A stretch of DNA of 64,000 bases, taken from the NCBI GenBank assembly GCA_028286245.1, contig JAQBRY010000002.1, forward strand, positions 78,779 to 142,778, read 5' to 3'. This document shows positions 23,256 through 31,673 of the stretch, one piece after another. Each line of letters starts with the position of its first letter. The stretch's first letter is position 1. The position numbers were made by a program, and so were the translations under genes. The DNA is from Candidatus Saccharimonadota bacterium. GTDB taxonomy: Bacteria > Patescibacteriota > Saccharimonadia > Saccharimonadales > UBA4665. The notes below the pieces were generated by a model that saw nothing but the letters and a program-made list of their open reading frames with translations, did not search any database and had not been told where the DNA came from.

Positions 23256-23990
23256 ATGTCTACCCCTGACAATGCTCTGCCTTTTCTACCTGAAATTGCC
23301 ACTTCAGCTGGCGAACACGACATTTCCTTTCAGGCAGCTTCGATGATCGATACGCTTCTATTAATTAGAAGGCATTTCGTTGCCGTGGCGCATCATATTC
23401 CTTCTTCGTTTGCATTTGGAGTTGTGTATAGCGACATAGAGGCGGCACTAGCTAATGCAGAGGTCGACGCAGCTTACGAAAAATATTTTGCTAATCCTGA
23501 ATATCCTGTATTCTCGAACGTCATCGATGGCCCAGCTACATCAATTAAATGCGATCAGATGATAGACGGTGTAAGAGCAGTTTGGTTAGAGAAATATTAT
23601 AAAACCCGTACTCGAGAAGCAACGACGGATGACTTTCAGCGTTGGTTTGACGGCTACGTGGGTACCCTCGGTGATCATGCCCTATCTCAGGTAGTACAAG
23701 TCGGTCATACGTTTGGAGATATCTACCACCCGCTACCTAACGGCTCTCTCGACTCAGAAGACCGTGGAGCATCACCCCTGCCTAGAACAAATCTCAGGAT
23801 CGCTACAGATGATATACAACTCATACAAGGCTATAGAAATGGCAAGCTGGCGCTGATCGCACCTCCTAACCTATCCGTTCTGCATGTGATGCCTAACTCG
23901 TTGCAACATGCTATTTTTAGTCAAACAGGTCTTAGTGATCGCCCAGGACACACAGAGAGAATAATACTCCCCTCTGACATTAGCCTCTAA
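23256..23990 (+). CDS. Uncharacterised orphan protein
   Basis: 244 residues, soluble, slightly acidic. I recognise no domain. A central stretch is rich in aromatic residues and histidine (FQRWFDGYVGTLGDHAL, then VGHTFGDIYHPLP). The gene stands alone with a near-consensus leaderless promoter, between the MFS gene and a decayed alcohol dehydrogenase. Its good promoter suggests it is expressed. Confidence 0.6.
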   Translation: MSTPDNALPFLPEIATSAGEHDISFQAASMIDTLLLIRRHFVAVAHHIPSSFAFGVVYSDIEAALANAEVDAAYEKYFANPEYPVFSNVIDGPATSIKCDQMIDGVRAVWLEKYYKTRTREATTDDFQRWFDGYVGTLGDHALSQVVQVGHTFGDIYHPLPNGSLDSEDRGASPLPRTNLRIATDDIQLIQGYRNGKLALIAPPNLSVLHVMPNSLQHAIFSQTGLSDRPGHTERIILPSDISL

Positions 23991-24099
23991 ATTGCAGCCT
24001 GCGGCCGAAGAAGTCAGTAAACTACAATGGTTTACTCTACGATCTTCGCAGGTATTACCCGGAGATACTTGGCGCAGCTAGGCCATCGTCGCAATATCA

Positions 24100-24340
24100 A
24101 TTACAAACCGGTAACGAACGGCGGTTTCCTAGCAGGTTAAAGACGTTCAGTGATAGTGGTTCGGCCGGTGCGCCAACATTAACTAGGGCTCCATTTAGCT
24201 TTAAAAGTGACAAAAAGCTATCCACATCTACTTTGGCACTTACCGTGTTGATTATGAGGTCAAAATTCTTGGCGAGCGTTTTAGCAGCCTACGCCCACGC
24301 GGTCACCAACTGTCTGTCTGAGAATCCTACTATCTAGTCT
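24100..24340 (-). pseudogene. Relic of a zinc-type alcohol dehydrogenase (MDR, cinnamyl-alcohol-dehydrogenase class)
   Basis: Two pieces of an MDR alcohol dehydrogenase can be translated on the minus strand. One reads TVGDRVGVGC (about 24310-24284), the conserved N-terminal GD-x-VGVG motif. The other, in a different frame, reads KNFDLIINTVSAKVDVDSFL, then LLKLNGALVNVGAPAEPLSL and NLLGNRRSL (about 24285-24108), the nucleotide-domain end. The catalytic and Rossmann regions between them are deleted, and in-frame stops occur on both sides. The whole 23991-24399 interval holds no intact ORF. The relic lies directly downstream of, and on the same strand as, the MerR-dienelactone hydrolase operon. 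Confidence 0.85.
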
Positions 24341-24399
24341 AGGAACTTACCGTCCTGGGCGTCAATAAGTTATCTTACAGACAGCCACTACCAATCGAT

Positions 24400-25146
24400 T
24401 TATTCATGAAGCTTGGCAAGGCAGTCCCGCACTCGCACCCAAGCTTTTTCGGCTGCCTCCGGATTATAGGTTGGCGGCCGCTCGTCGCACATAAAGCCAT
24501 GGGCAGTGTCGGGAAAAACAATAAATTGGTGGTCAACGCCGGCAGTTGTTAGCCTGCTATTTATCTCATCCCGTACGGGTGCCGGCAACAAGTTATCGTT
24601 TTCACCCGCAAACAATACTACCTCGCAACCATCTGCTATTTTATTGCTCAGACGCAGCGTTGGCTCTGGTTGGCTCAAGGTAATATCGGTATTCGTAAGC
24701 CAGCCAGGATAAAATGCAACACAGGCTTGTAGAGGATAATGAGCCGCCGCCAGCAAGGCAATATGACCGCCCACACTAAAGCCTACAAATCCCTGCTTAT
24801 CAGTAGTCTGCCCTTCCTCGTGCAAAAATTGTACAGCTGTGCCAACATCTTCTAGCGCTTGATCTCGACTCAGGTTACCGAGTAGCTCAAAACCCCGTTT
24901 GCGGCCAGCGTCGTCTGCATTTAAGCGTATCTGCTGGCCGGAACGGTGGTAAAAGTCCGGTGCTACCGCTACGTATCCAAGCTGCGCAATCCTATTGGTC
25001 ATCCGCTGTATATAGGGGGTAAGTCCAAACAGCTCAAAGCCAACAATGACTCCAGGATGCGGTTGGCCATCACTTGGCCTGGCAACATACATATCCATTG
25101 GTGCACTATTTGTTTCTAATGTTATGGTCTGTGATTCTACATTCAT
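24400..25146 (-). CDS. Dienelactone hydrolase-family alpha/beta hydrolase
   Basis: 248 residues from the ATG at 25146. That codon overlaps the merR stop as ATGA and has the SD GGAGGGAG. The nucleophile elbow is GFSVGGH, with Ser in place of the Cys of classical dienelactone hydrolases. The Asp is in GENDNLLP and the His in DTAHGF. The conserved FELFGLTPYIQ and DFYHR stretches fit the family. Substrate unknown. It is translationally coupled to the MerR regulator. Confidence 0.85.
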   Translation of the reverse strand: MNVESQTITLETNSAPMDMYVARPSDGQPHPGVIVGFELFGLTPYIQRMTNRIAQLGYVAVAPDFYHRSGQQIRLNADDAGRKRGFELLGNLSRDQALEDVGTAVQFLHEEGQTTDKQGFVGFSVGGHIALLAAAHYPLQACVAFYPGWLTNTDITLSQPEPTLRLSNKIADGCEVVLFAGENDNLLPAPVRDEINSRLTTAGVDHQFIVFPDTAHGFMCDERPPTYNPEAAEKAWVRVRDCLAKLHE

Positions 25147-25571
25147 AGATTCTCCCTCCATTTAATTAGGCGTTCAAAGTCGAGCGAGTCGGCTTCTTGA
25201 TCGTTGGTATCGATTTTACTATCCAACACTGATAGTTTCAGATTGACCAGCTTAATAATCTTTTGGCGCTCCTGGATCTGCAGTTGCAGATCCTTTTTAT
25301 ACTGCTCCAAAAAAGCCTTTCGATCCGGTGCCCGATTAATACCGCCGCGCTTCATATCGGCAAAGCGGAGCATTTCCTGGATAGACATACCCATACCCCG
25401 AAAAAGGCTCAAAAATATAATCCACTCAATATCCTTCTGGGAATAACTGCGGTGGCCCGAGCCAGTCTTTTTAACGCCGTCAATGAGACCTATCCGTTCG
25501 TAGTAACGGAGGGTGTACGGCGACACTAAGGTTAAGGCGCTCGCCTGCTTAATGGTAAATTGCTGAGTCAT
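25143..25571 (-). CDS. MerR-family transcriptional regulator
   Basis: 142 residues from the ATG at 25571. The N-terminal HTH is FTIKQASALTLVSPYTLRYY, then ERIGLI and GHRSYSQKDIEWI, followed by a coiled coil (LQLQIQERQKIIKLVNLKLS). There are no metal-binding cysteines. The EMLRFADMKRGG region is typical of the AdhR/YfmP-like MerR branch that responds to reactive carbonyls. Its own promoter has a 19-nt spacer filled by a 20-bp perfect palindrome, the hallmark of MerR control. TATCAT ends 6 nt before the ATG, so the message is leaderless. Confidence 0.9.
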   Translation of the reverse strand: MTQQFTIKQASALTLVSPYTLRYYERIGLIDGVKKTGSGHRSYSQKDIEWIIFLSLFRGMGMSIQEMLRFADMKRGGINRAPDRKAFLEQYKKDLQLQIQERQKIIKLVNLKLSVLDSKIDTNDQEADSLDFERLIKWRENL

Positions 25572-25577
25572 ACCTAC

Positions 25578-25608
25578 ATGATAAGACTTAGAGTGCACTC
25601 TAAGTCAA
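25578..25608 (-). promoter_or_regulatory. MerR-type promoter with 19-nt spacer and 20-bp palindromic operator
   Basis: Minus strand: TTGACT (25608-25603), 19-nt spacer, TATCAT (25583-25578). The palindrome ACTTAGAGTG plus its reverse complement occupies 25586-25605, between the two boxes. Overlong spacers with a centred operator are what MerR proteins untwist to activate transcription. Confidence 0.92.
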
Positions 25609-25638
25609 GCATTACCTTAAAAACAAAATCGATGGCGC

Positions 25639-26160
25639 TTAGATTGAAGGCGTAAGCGCCTTGATCAAGGTTTCGCCGTAGACTCCAGGGTGGAGTTCCC
25701 ATGCTTCAAGTTCTGGTGGGTCAAGAGCGACGTACCCACGCCGCGCATAAAACCCTCTGGCAACATGATTTGTGCTGCCTACAACAAGTGACGTATGCGC
25801 GTACCCGTCTAGCACTGCACGCTGTTCGCAGGCATTGAGCAACATTGTACCAGCGCCAAGTACCCGCGCGGCCAGCCTTACATACATATTCCCAATTCTT
25901 GAGCTCTCCTGTTTTTGCGATGTCGTGACCGCACCCACGCATTCACCTGCCCCATCGATTGCCACAAAGCGGCCAACGCTATTCTCTTGCACAACTTTTT
26001 TCATGCCCGTAATAAACTTTTGGCCCGAACCGTATTCAGCTGCATATGCCGGGGTAATACTGTAATTACATGGTGCTTCTGCTACCATCTCCGCCAGCAT
26101 TCTCCCAAATATCTCAATATGTTCCACACCCATGTCCACAACTGTTAGCGCCTCTACCAT
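25639..26160 (-). CDS. GNAT-family N-acetyltransferase
   Basis: 173 residues. The acetyl-CoA region reads GNMYVRLAARVLGAGTMLLN (variant of R/Q-x-x-G-x-G/A), followed by TSLVVGSTNHVARGFYARRG, the C-terminal GNAT motif B. Substrate unknown. TATACT ends 7 nt before the ATG, preceded by TGC (extended -10), so it is predicted leaderless. Divergent from uppS. Confidence 0.85.
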   Translation of the reverse strand: MVEALTVVDMGVEHIEIFGRMLAEMVAEAPCNYSITPAYAAEYGSGQKFITGMKKVVQENSVGRFVAIDGAGECVGAVTTSQKQESSRIGNMYVRLAARVLGAGTMLLNACEQRAVLDGYAHTSLVVGSTNHVARGFYARRGYVALDPPELEAWELHPGVYGETLIKALTPSI

Positions 26161-26239
26161 AATGGATAGTATAGCAAGCTATAGTGATCAGTAGCTTAGG
26201 ATGACAATATTTGGACATAACGGAGTAAACTGTAGAGAC

Positions 26240-26938
26240 ATGGCTGACAATAATTCTTCTGTACCGACACATTTGGGCTTGATACTTGATGGCAATCGGC
26301 GCTGGGCGCGGGCAAATGGCCTAACGGTTGCTCAAGGCCACCGCCAGGGCTATAAAAACCTTAAAACAGTGGCCCGGGCAGCTATCAAGCACGGGGTACG
26401 CTACGTTTCCGCCTACGTCTTTTCCTCAGAAAACTGGCAACGCGACCGCCAAGAAGTCCGTGACATTATGAATATCCTTCGTTGGGTACTCAAACATGAG
26501 GTAAAGGAATTCCACAAAGAAAATATCCGCTTGCGAGTGATTGGTTCTAAGGCGAAGTTAGGCTCAGCGCTGATAACAGCAATTCACGACGCCGAAAAAA
26601 TGACCGAGAACAATAGCCGTGGCACCATCTTGCTCTGCCTTGATTACAGCGGCCAGCAAGAAATCGTGGACTCCATTAAAAAAATAGCCGCCAGCGGTGT
26701 TGCCCCAGAGGATATTAGCGCCGACATGATCGCCCAGCACTTGTACGCGCCGGATGTGCCCTCCCCCGATCTTATTATTCGTACTTCGGGAGAGCACCGT
26801 TTAAGCAACTTTATGCTTTGGGAATCCAGCTACAGCGAGCTCATGTTTGAAAACAAGTGCTGGCCTGACTTCAACGAAGTTGATCTGGCGAATGCGCTCA
26901 GCAAATACGCCCTGCTTGAGCGTCGCTTCGGCAAATAA
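26240..26938 (+). CDS. uppS: Undecaprenyl diphosphate synthase
   Basis: 232 residues from the ATG at 26240. TAAACT ends 8 nt upstream and there is no SD. It condenses isopentenyl diphosphate with farnesyl diphosphate to make the C55 lipid carrier. The signature HLGLILDGNRRWARANG includes the catalytic Asp17. YVSAYVFSSENW, LIIRTSGEHRLSNFMLW and SYSELMF are standard cis-prenyltransferase motifs. uppP follows 39 bp downstream, pairing carrier synthesis with carrier recycling. Confidence 0.95.
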   Translation: MADNNSSVPTHLGLILDGNRRWARANGLTVAQGHRQGYKNLKTVARAAIKHGVRYVSAYVFSSENWQRDRQEVRDIMNILRWVLKHEVKEFHKENIRLRVIGSKAKLGSALITAIHDAEKMTENNSRGTILLCLDYSGQQEIVDSIKKIAASGVAPEDISADMIAQHLYAPDVPSPDLIIRTSGEHRLSNFMLWESSYSELMFENKCWPDFNEVDLANALSKYALLERRFGK

Positions 26939-26977
26939 ACACATGGAGCTCGCGGCCAAATAGGCTACACTGAATAC

Positions 26978-27772
26978 ATGCCAATTTTTATTATTGCCGT
27001 TATACTTGGCCTCCTCGAGGGGATCACCGAGTTCCTGCCTATTAGCAGTACCGGGCACTTGATTGTTGCCGAAAGAATCCTTGATTTTAAAGATATTAAA
27101 GACATTTTTACGGTGGTTATTCAGCTGGGGGCCATCGCGGCCGTGCTCTGGTTTTACCGGGTTGACCTACTCGATAAAATTCGTGGACTGTTTGCTAAAG
27201 AGGCTGCAGCACTGCGTTTCTGGAAAATTCTTATTATTGGTACCATCCCCGCCGGCGTGGTTGGGCTGCTGTTAAACGACAGCCTTGATAAACTTACTAA
27301 GCCGCATGTCATAGCGTGGGCGTTGATTATTGGTGGTATCATCCTTTGGTTAGTAGACCGCCAGCCCGTCACCCGAGCTGCCAAACCGCGCGTAGAGACG
27401 GTTACGGCCCGTCAGGCCCTCTTAGTGGGTGCCGGGCAGTGTCTAGCCATCATTCCTGGCGTATCGCGCTCTGGGGCGACCATAGTCAGTGGCATTGGTG
27501 CCGGCATGGACCGTCCGACTGCCACGGCACTGTCGTTTTACTTAAGTATTCCCGTCCTTGTGCTCGCGAGCGGGCTTAAATTAGTAAAAAACCCTCAAGC
27601 CATCGGTCAGCTGGACGGCGGCGTTACCGCCCTAATTATCGGCATGATCTGCGCCTTTATTACCGCCCTGCTTAGCATTTCACTGCTGCTGCACTATGTA
27701 TCCAGGCACAACTTTCGACCCTTTGCCTACTATCGGGTAGCCCTCGGTATTCTGATACTTATTTTTATGTAG
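26978..27772 (+). CDS. uppP: Undecaprenyl-diphosphatase (BacA type)
   Basis: 264 residues, eight membrane helices. It removes a phosphate from undecaprenyl diphosphate to regenerate the cell-wall lipid carrier. The two signature motifs are LLEGITEFLPISSTGHL (Glu14, Glu18, Ser24, His27) and IIPGVSRSGATI. TACACT ends 6 nt before the ATG, so it may have its own leaderless transcript in addition to read-through from uppS. Converges on the next gene 5 bp away. Confidence 0.95.
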   Translation: MPIFIIAVILGLLEGITEFLPISSTGHLIVAERILDFKDIKDIFTVVIQLGAIAAVLWFYRVDLLDKIRGLFAKEAAALRFWKILIIGTIPAGVVGLLLNDSLDKLTKPHVIAWALIIGGIILWLVDRQPVTRAAKPRVETVTARQALLVGAGQCLAIIPGVSRSGATIVSGIGAGMDRPTATALSFYLSIPVLVLASGLKLVKNPQAIGQLDGGVTALIIGMICAFITALLSISLLLHYVSRHNFRPFAYYRVALGILILIFM

Positions 27773-27777
27773 TGTAG

Positions 27778-29217
27778 TTAAGCGCTCAGCGCTTGAAGTT
27801 CGTCGGACGACAGCGGGCTAATGCGTAGCTTGTGTATTTTGGTGCTTAGAAAGGACTGGAGAATTTTATAGGTATCAAGATCAAAGTGCTTGGGCCGTGA
27901 TTCCAGCACCGGTTCACAGTATTCCTGTTGAACAAGTTCTCCAAGTACACACCATTGGTCAACTACAATTGCTCGCGCCGTGGTAGCCGTAGATTTTTCT
28001 TGCAGTAAGATGGGGCCCTTATACGGCCAAGATTGGATGCGCTGACGGTCAAAGGCCCGGAGCAGACGTTGATTGTAATTGTCAGCCAGCTCTTCGTTAT
28101 TACAGGCACCCTTGCACTTGTGTAACTGCCGCCAAAAGCAGGCGCCGCTGGACTTTTCCATACCCATAAGCTTTGGGCACAGCTCATAATCACGAGCCAG
28201 TGTCATGAGCGCTTCCTTGGCTCGGGATCGGCGCGGGTACACGGCTAAAATTTGCTGAGCATCGGCCGGATCGATTGTACTGGCTTCTTCCACGGCTACA
28301 GTGATATAGCCGCCTTCACTCAGGGACTGCTTGACCAGGCTAAGCTTGGCAGTACGGCGGAGTTGCCGGTTATACAGTGGCTGAAGGTCCTTAACGAGTT
28401 GCGACTCCAGTAGCAAGGCAGCGAGTTCACCGTCAGTCTCTATGGCGCGAATATTCTCAATAGTTTGCGATATTTTAAACTCCTTAGTCTCGGCGTGATC
28501 GCGGCTAAAGTGGCTGAGGACACGTTTTTTAATAGTTACGCTTTTACCAACGTAGAGCGGACGACCAACGGCGTCTTCGAAGATATACACGCCAGGGCCC
28601 TCGGGTAGGTTACGCACCAATTCCGGCTGCAAACTTTTGGGCAAAGCCGGTTGCTTAATTTGCTTACTAACCGCCGCTTCAACTTGCTCCGGTGGGTAGT
28701 GTTTACGGACGTACTGAATAAATTGCCAAAGTACGGCTGCGTCGTCGTAGGCGCGGTGGCGATTGGAAAAGGTAAAACCGTGACGGCGTATAACATCTTC
28801 TAGCTTGTGGCTGCGCTCGTGTGGATACAGGGCACGTGATAGCTTTACCGTGCATAATTGTTTGGGCAGGAATTGCATGCCAAGCCGTCCAAACTCCTGC
28901 TTAAGGAACGAGTAGTCAAAACGGACATTATGGGCCACAAACACAGCGTCTTTAAGTACGGCCTGTAGCTCGTCGGCTATTTGATCAAATGTGGGGGCGC
29001 CCCGTAAATCTCCTTCGGTAATTCCGGTGAGGTTAGTGATGTAATAGGGCAGCGGCGCTTCCGGATCGACCAGGGAGCGAAACGACTGCACCACAATTCC
29101 CTGCTCTACGCGTATAGCCGCTACCTCCACAATGCGGCCACGCACATGGTCGAGCCCATTAGTTTCGATATCTACAAAAACTAATGGTGCGTCAAGAATT
29201 GATTCCCCAAAAGACAT
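27778..29217 (-). CDS. DnaQ-type 3'-5' exonuclease fused to a UvrC-like GIY-YIG nuclease domain
   Basis: 479 residues from the ATG at 29217. Residues about 10-175 form a DEDDh exonuclease (FVDIETNG with Asp16/Glu18, HNVRFDYSFL, and HRAYDDAAVL with the DEDDh His/Asp). Residues about 205-300 are a GIY-YIG domain (GPGVYIFED, RPLYVGKS, IKKRV). The C-terminal part (CPKLMGMEK...CFWRQLHKCKGAC) resembles the Cys-rich region of the Cho/UvrC N-terminal module. Fusions of this kind are known in Actinobacteria and are thought to act in DNA repair. TATAAT ends 7 nt before the ATG with AGGAG in between, so either leaderless or SD-driven. Confidence 0.9.
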   Translation of the reverse strand: MSFGESILDAPLVFVDIETNGLDHVRGRIVEVAAIRVEQGIVVQSFRSLVDPEAPLPYYITNLTGITEGDLRGAPTFDQIADELQAVLKDAVFVAHNVRFDYSFLKQEFGRLGMQFLPKQLCTVKLSRALYPHERSHKLEDVIRRHGFTFSNRHRAYDDAAVLWQFIQYVRKHYPPEQVEAAVSKQIKQPALPKSLQPELVRNLPEGPGVYIFEDAVGRPLYVGKSVTIKKRVLSHFSRDHAETKEFKISQTIENIRAIETDGELAALLLESQLVKDLQPLYNRQLRRTAKLSLVKQSLSEGGYITVAVEEASTIDPADAQQILAVYPRRSRAKEALMTLARDYELCPKLMGMEKSSGACFWRQLHKCKGACNNEELADNYNQRLLRAFDRQRIQSWPYKGPILLQEKSTATTARAIVVDQWCVLGELVQQEYCEPVLESRPKHFDLDTYKILQSFLSTKIHKLRISPLSSDELQALSA

Positions 29218-29260
29218 TACTCCTATTATAGCGCTTATGCGCAAGCGCAGATACCAATAT

Positions 29261-29284
29261 AAAACCTCCCCAGGGGGAGGTTTT
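29261..29284 (-). terminator. Terminator after the 29305-29571 gene
   Basis: AAAACCTCCC and GGGAGGTTTT form a 10-bp perfect stem around a 4-nt loop, with T tails on both strands. It can terminate minus-strand transcription from 29305. Confidence 0.9.
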
Positions 29285-29304
29285 ATGTGCTAAAGTCGCT
29301 AAAA

Positions 29305-29571
29305 TTAAACAGTGTGGTGGCGATTTGAGGTAGTAGCGTTGAGAATTGCTACTAATATAATCGATCCGACTAATGACCAGAACAAACCCGTCCAGTCAAA
29401 TGCTAAGTACGATTTATCGGCGCCGGTAATGAGACGAGCGATAAAGCTCCCAATAAATGACCCTACAATGCCAATGATAATACTGCCGAGCACACCGCTG
29501 TCACGAGACATGAGCCGACTTGCTATTAGACCTACCAAACCACCTAAGATAATCATTACAATAATACTCAT
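29305..29571 (-). CDS. GlsB/YeaQ/YmgE (transglycosylase-associated) membrane protein
   Basis: 88 residues, three hydrophobic helices with the glycine-rich pattern LGGLVGLIASRLM and LGSIIIGIVGSFIGSFIARL of this small stress-linked family. Its biochemical role is unclear. The SD AAAGGAG is 8 nt before the ATG. Confidence 0.88.
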   Translation of the reverse strand: MSIIVMIILGGLVGLIASRLMSRDSGVLGSIIIGIVGSFIGSFIARLITGADKSYLAFDWTGLFWSLVGSIILVAILNATTSNRHHTV

Positions 29572-29634
29572 TGCAAACTCCTTTGTTAATTATTCTAATA
29601 ATAGGCGCTGCCTCAAAGGGCTACTATGAGTTTT

Positions 29635-29666
29635 TTTACACCTTAGCTAAGCATAAAAGGTGTAAA
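29635..29666. repeat. 10-bp inverted repeat between divergent genes 29571 and 29739
   Basis: TTTACACCTT (29635-29644) and AAGGTGTAAA (29657-29666) with a 12-nt spacer. It could be an operator for either gene or a hairpin in the leader of the small membrane-protein gene. Confidence 0.55.
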
Positions 29667-29738
29667 TAATCTCACTGCGTAATTTGGCTCACACTCGTAC
29701 ACTTTTAAGTAAGGCAACGTAAGTACAAGGAGACATGC

Positions 29739-29891
29739 ATGGAATTACCCGAAAATACAGTGCGCAAACAGGCAATTACTGGTGAAGGTGTGCCATCTAC
29801 CGTTAAAGATCGTCGTTCAGTGCTTAATAATCGGCGGCTTTTAAACTTACGCAAACCACCCGTTGAACGAGAAGAGACAGATTTAACCTAG
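29739..29891 (+). CDS. 50-residue basic orphan protein
   Basis: My translation begins MELPENTVRKQAITGEGVPS and ends PVEREETDLT, with a basic centre (KDRRSVLNNRRLLNLRK). The SD AAGGAG lies 6 nt before the ATG, at ideal distance. The stop shares the tetranucleotide CTAG with the stop of the convergent folA. No family recognised. The clean SD and the stop-sharing suggest a real gene. Confidence 0.6.
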   Translation: MELPENTVRKQAITGEGVPSTVKDRRSVLNNRRLLNLRKPPVEREETDLT

Positions 29892-30361
29892 CTGCGAGTG
29901 TATACGGCTTGCGTAAACTGTACGCTGTTTTCGATAAGAGGTTGCGTCTCCGAAGTCTTTATAAATTTTGACATGTCTAACGCTGGGAAAAATACATCAC
30001 AGGCAAAGTCAGCTGCAATGTGAGTAATATAGATTTCTTGAGCGTATTGCAGGGCTTGTTCGTACACCTCACCGCCACCGGCTATCCAGACATCTGACTG
30101 GAGGTTCTTAAGATAGGCGTCTAAATCGTTTACTACGGTGGCACCCGGAATTTTAGCGGCTGAACGAGTAACGATAATTGTATGGCGATTTACAAACAAA
30201 TGGCCAATCGCATCATAGGTTTTACGGCCCATTACTACCTGCCCGCCGTAGCGTAGGGTTTGAGTCCGAAAGTAGGCTAAGTCGCTTGGTAAATCCCAGG
30301 GTTGCTGCCCATTTTTAGCTATGCCCCACTTACTGTCGACCGCTACGATTATTCGTATCAT
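29888..30361 (-). CDS. folA: Dihydrofolate reductase
   Basis: 157 residues. It reduces dihydrofolate to tetrahydrofolate with NADPH. Typical motifs are IVAVDSKWGIAKNGQQPWDL, the acidic substrate residue in DLAYFR, VVMGRKTYDAIG and WIAGGGEVYEQAL. Its ATG overlaps the folC stop by one base (TAATG), so the two are translationally coupled. Confidence 0.95.
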   Translation of the reverse strand: MIRIIVAVDSKWGIAKNGQQPWDLPSDLAYFRTQTLRYGGQVVMGRKTYDAIGHLFVNRHTIIVTRSAAKIPGATVVNDLDAYLKNLQSDVWIAGGGEVYEQALQYAQEIYITHIAADFACDVFFPALDMSKFIKTSETQPLIENSVQFTQAVYTRS

Positions 30362-31629
30362 TATTGCTTGCCGGTTAGGGTGCGGATAGAGGGGCGCACT
30401 TGATGTAAAAGGAAGAATGACCCGCAGATAACAACAGTATTATTAGGAGCTTCCAAGGCTTTGTTAAGAGCACCAAGTGGCGTGGTTTGGTACAGGACTG
30501 TTGGGGCAAGGCCATTACACAGTTCCGCTAGTTCAGCGGCCGGCATCGATCGCTGTTCCATGTCTTGTTGCACAATAAACTCGGTAGCAATAATTGTTTC
30601 ACAGATTCCATCGAGACACTTAAGAGTTTCCGGAATATCCTTGTCTTCTTTAAAGCTAATGACGGCTGTTACTTTTTGTTGGCCCAGTATTTCACGGAGG
30701 CTGGAAATTAAGGCGGCCATTTTTTGCGGATTGTGGGCACCGTCCATAATGATGGTTTTATCCTGCACCTGCACTATATCCATACGGCCGGGAATATAAG
30801 TTTTTTGTGTGACCAGCCAGTCATCAGCACTCATAGGGCGCAAGTTGTCACGGTGCGCAAGGTAACTGTAGGCTCGCGCGGCCAGCTGCCAGTTTCTACG
30901 CTGGAAGGCCGGCAGGTGCACGCTCTCGCCCTGGACCGCATTGTAGGCAGAGGCGTACAAAGTAGCCGACTGCTCGGCAGCACGACTAGCTATTTCAACG
31001 TCAACTTCTGGGCCCTGCGTATAACAAAAAACATGGTTCCCGGGCATAATAATACCCGCTTTTTGGGACGCAATTTCGCTCAGGCTGTGCCCGAGAATTG
31101 CGGCGTGATCAATGCCGATGTCCGTAATAACGCACACCTTGTCTTCCCGGTTTATAACGTTAGTGCCGTCAAGCAGGCCGCCGAGCCCCACTTCTATTAC
31201 CGCATAATCAACCGCCTGGCGCTCAAAGTACCAAAAGGCGAAGGCAACGAGTAGCTCAAAATAACTAGGCTGGATATCCAGCTCAATTAGCAGTGTGTGG
31301 AATTCGCTAAAGGCTTGGCAATATTCCTGCTCCGGGACGGGTTCAAGATTAATTTGCAGGCGCTCATTAACTTCGTCTAAATGCGGTGAAACCGTCAGTC
31401 CTACCTTGTAGCCCATCTGCCCGAGCATGGCCGCCGTGTAGTAGCTTGTAGAGGTTTTGCCAGAGGTACCGGCCACGTGGACTATCTTTAGGGCGTTTTG
31501 CGGATTGCCAAGCGCCGCCATGAGGTTTGTCATGCGCTCAAGTTTATACGGGGTCCTACTCGGGGGCGAAGCTTGCACATATCTTGCCAGTGCGGCACGG
31601 ACTTCTTCAAAGCTATTATAGGTCTTCAC
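30361..31629 (-). CDS. folC: Bifunctional folylpolyglutamate/dihydrofolate synthase
   Basis: 422 residues from a GTG at 31629, with AAAGGA 6 nt upstream. Longer starts would run into the divergent tRNA-Arg. The Mur-ligase-like ATP loop is VHVAGTSGKTSTSYY. The second signature reads IGIDHAAILG, with VIEVGLGGLLDGTN before it and IMDGAHNPQKM after it. It adds glutamate to dihydropteroate/folate. First gene of a folC-folA operon. Confidence 0.94.
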   Translation of the reverse strand: MKTYNSFEEVRAALARYVQASPPSRTPYKLERMTNLMAALGNPQNALKIVHVAGTSGKTSTSYYTAAMLGQMGYKVGLTVSPHLDEVNERLQINLEPVPEQEYCQAFSEFHTLLIELDIQPSYFELLVAFAFWYFERQAVDYAVIEVGLGGLLDGTNVINREDKVCVITDIGIDHAAILGHSLSEIASQKAGIIMPGNHVFCYTQGPEVDVEIASRAAEQSATLYASAYNAVQGESVHLPAFQRRNWQLAARAYSYLAHRDNLRPMSADDWLVTQKTYIPGRMDIVQVQDKTIIMDGAHNPQKMAALISSLREILGQQKVTAVISFKEDKDIPETLKCLDGICETIIATEFIVQQDMEQRSMPAAELAELCNGLAPTVLYQTTPLGALNKALEAPNNTVVICGSFFLLHQVRPSIRTLTGKQ

Positions 31630-31673
31630 TATCGTTCCTTTTCTTTCTCTGTTAAGATAGTATACGTTATCAC

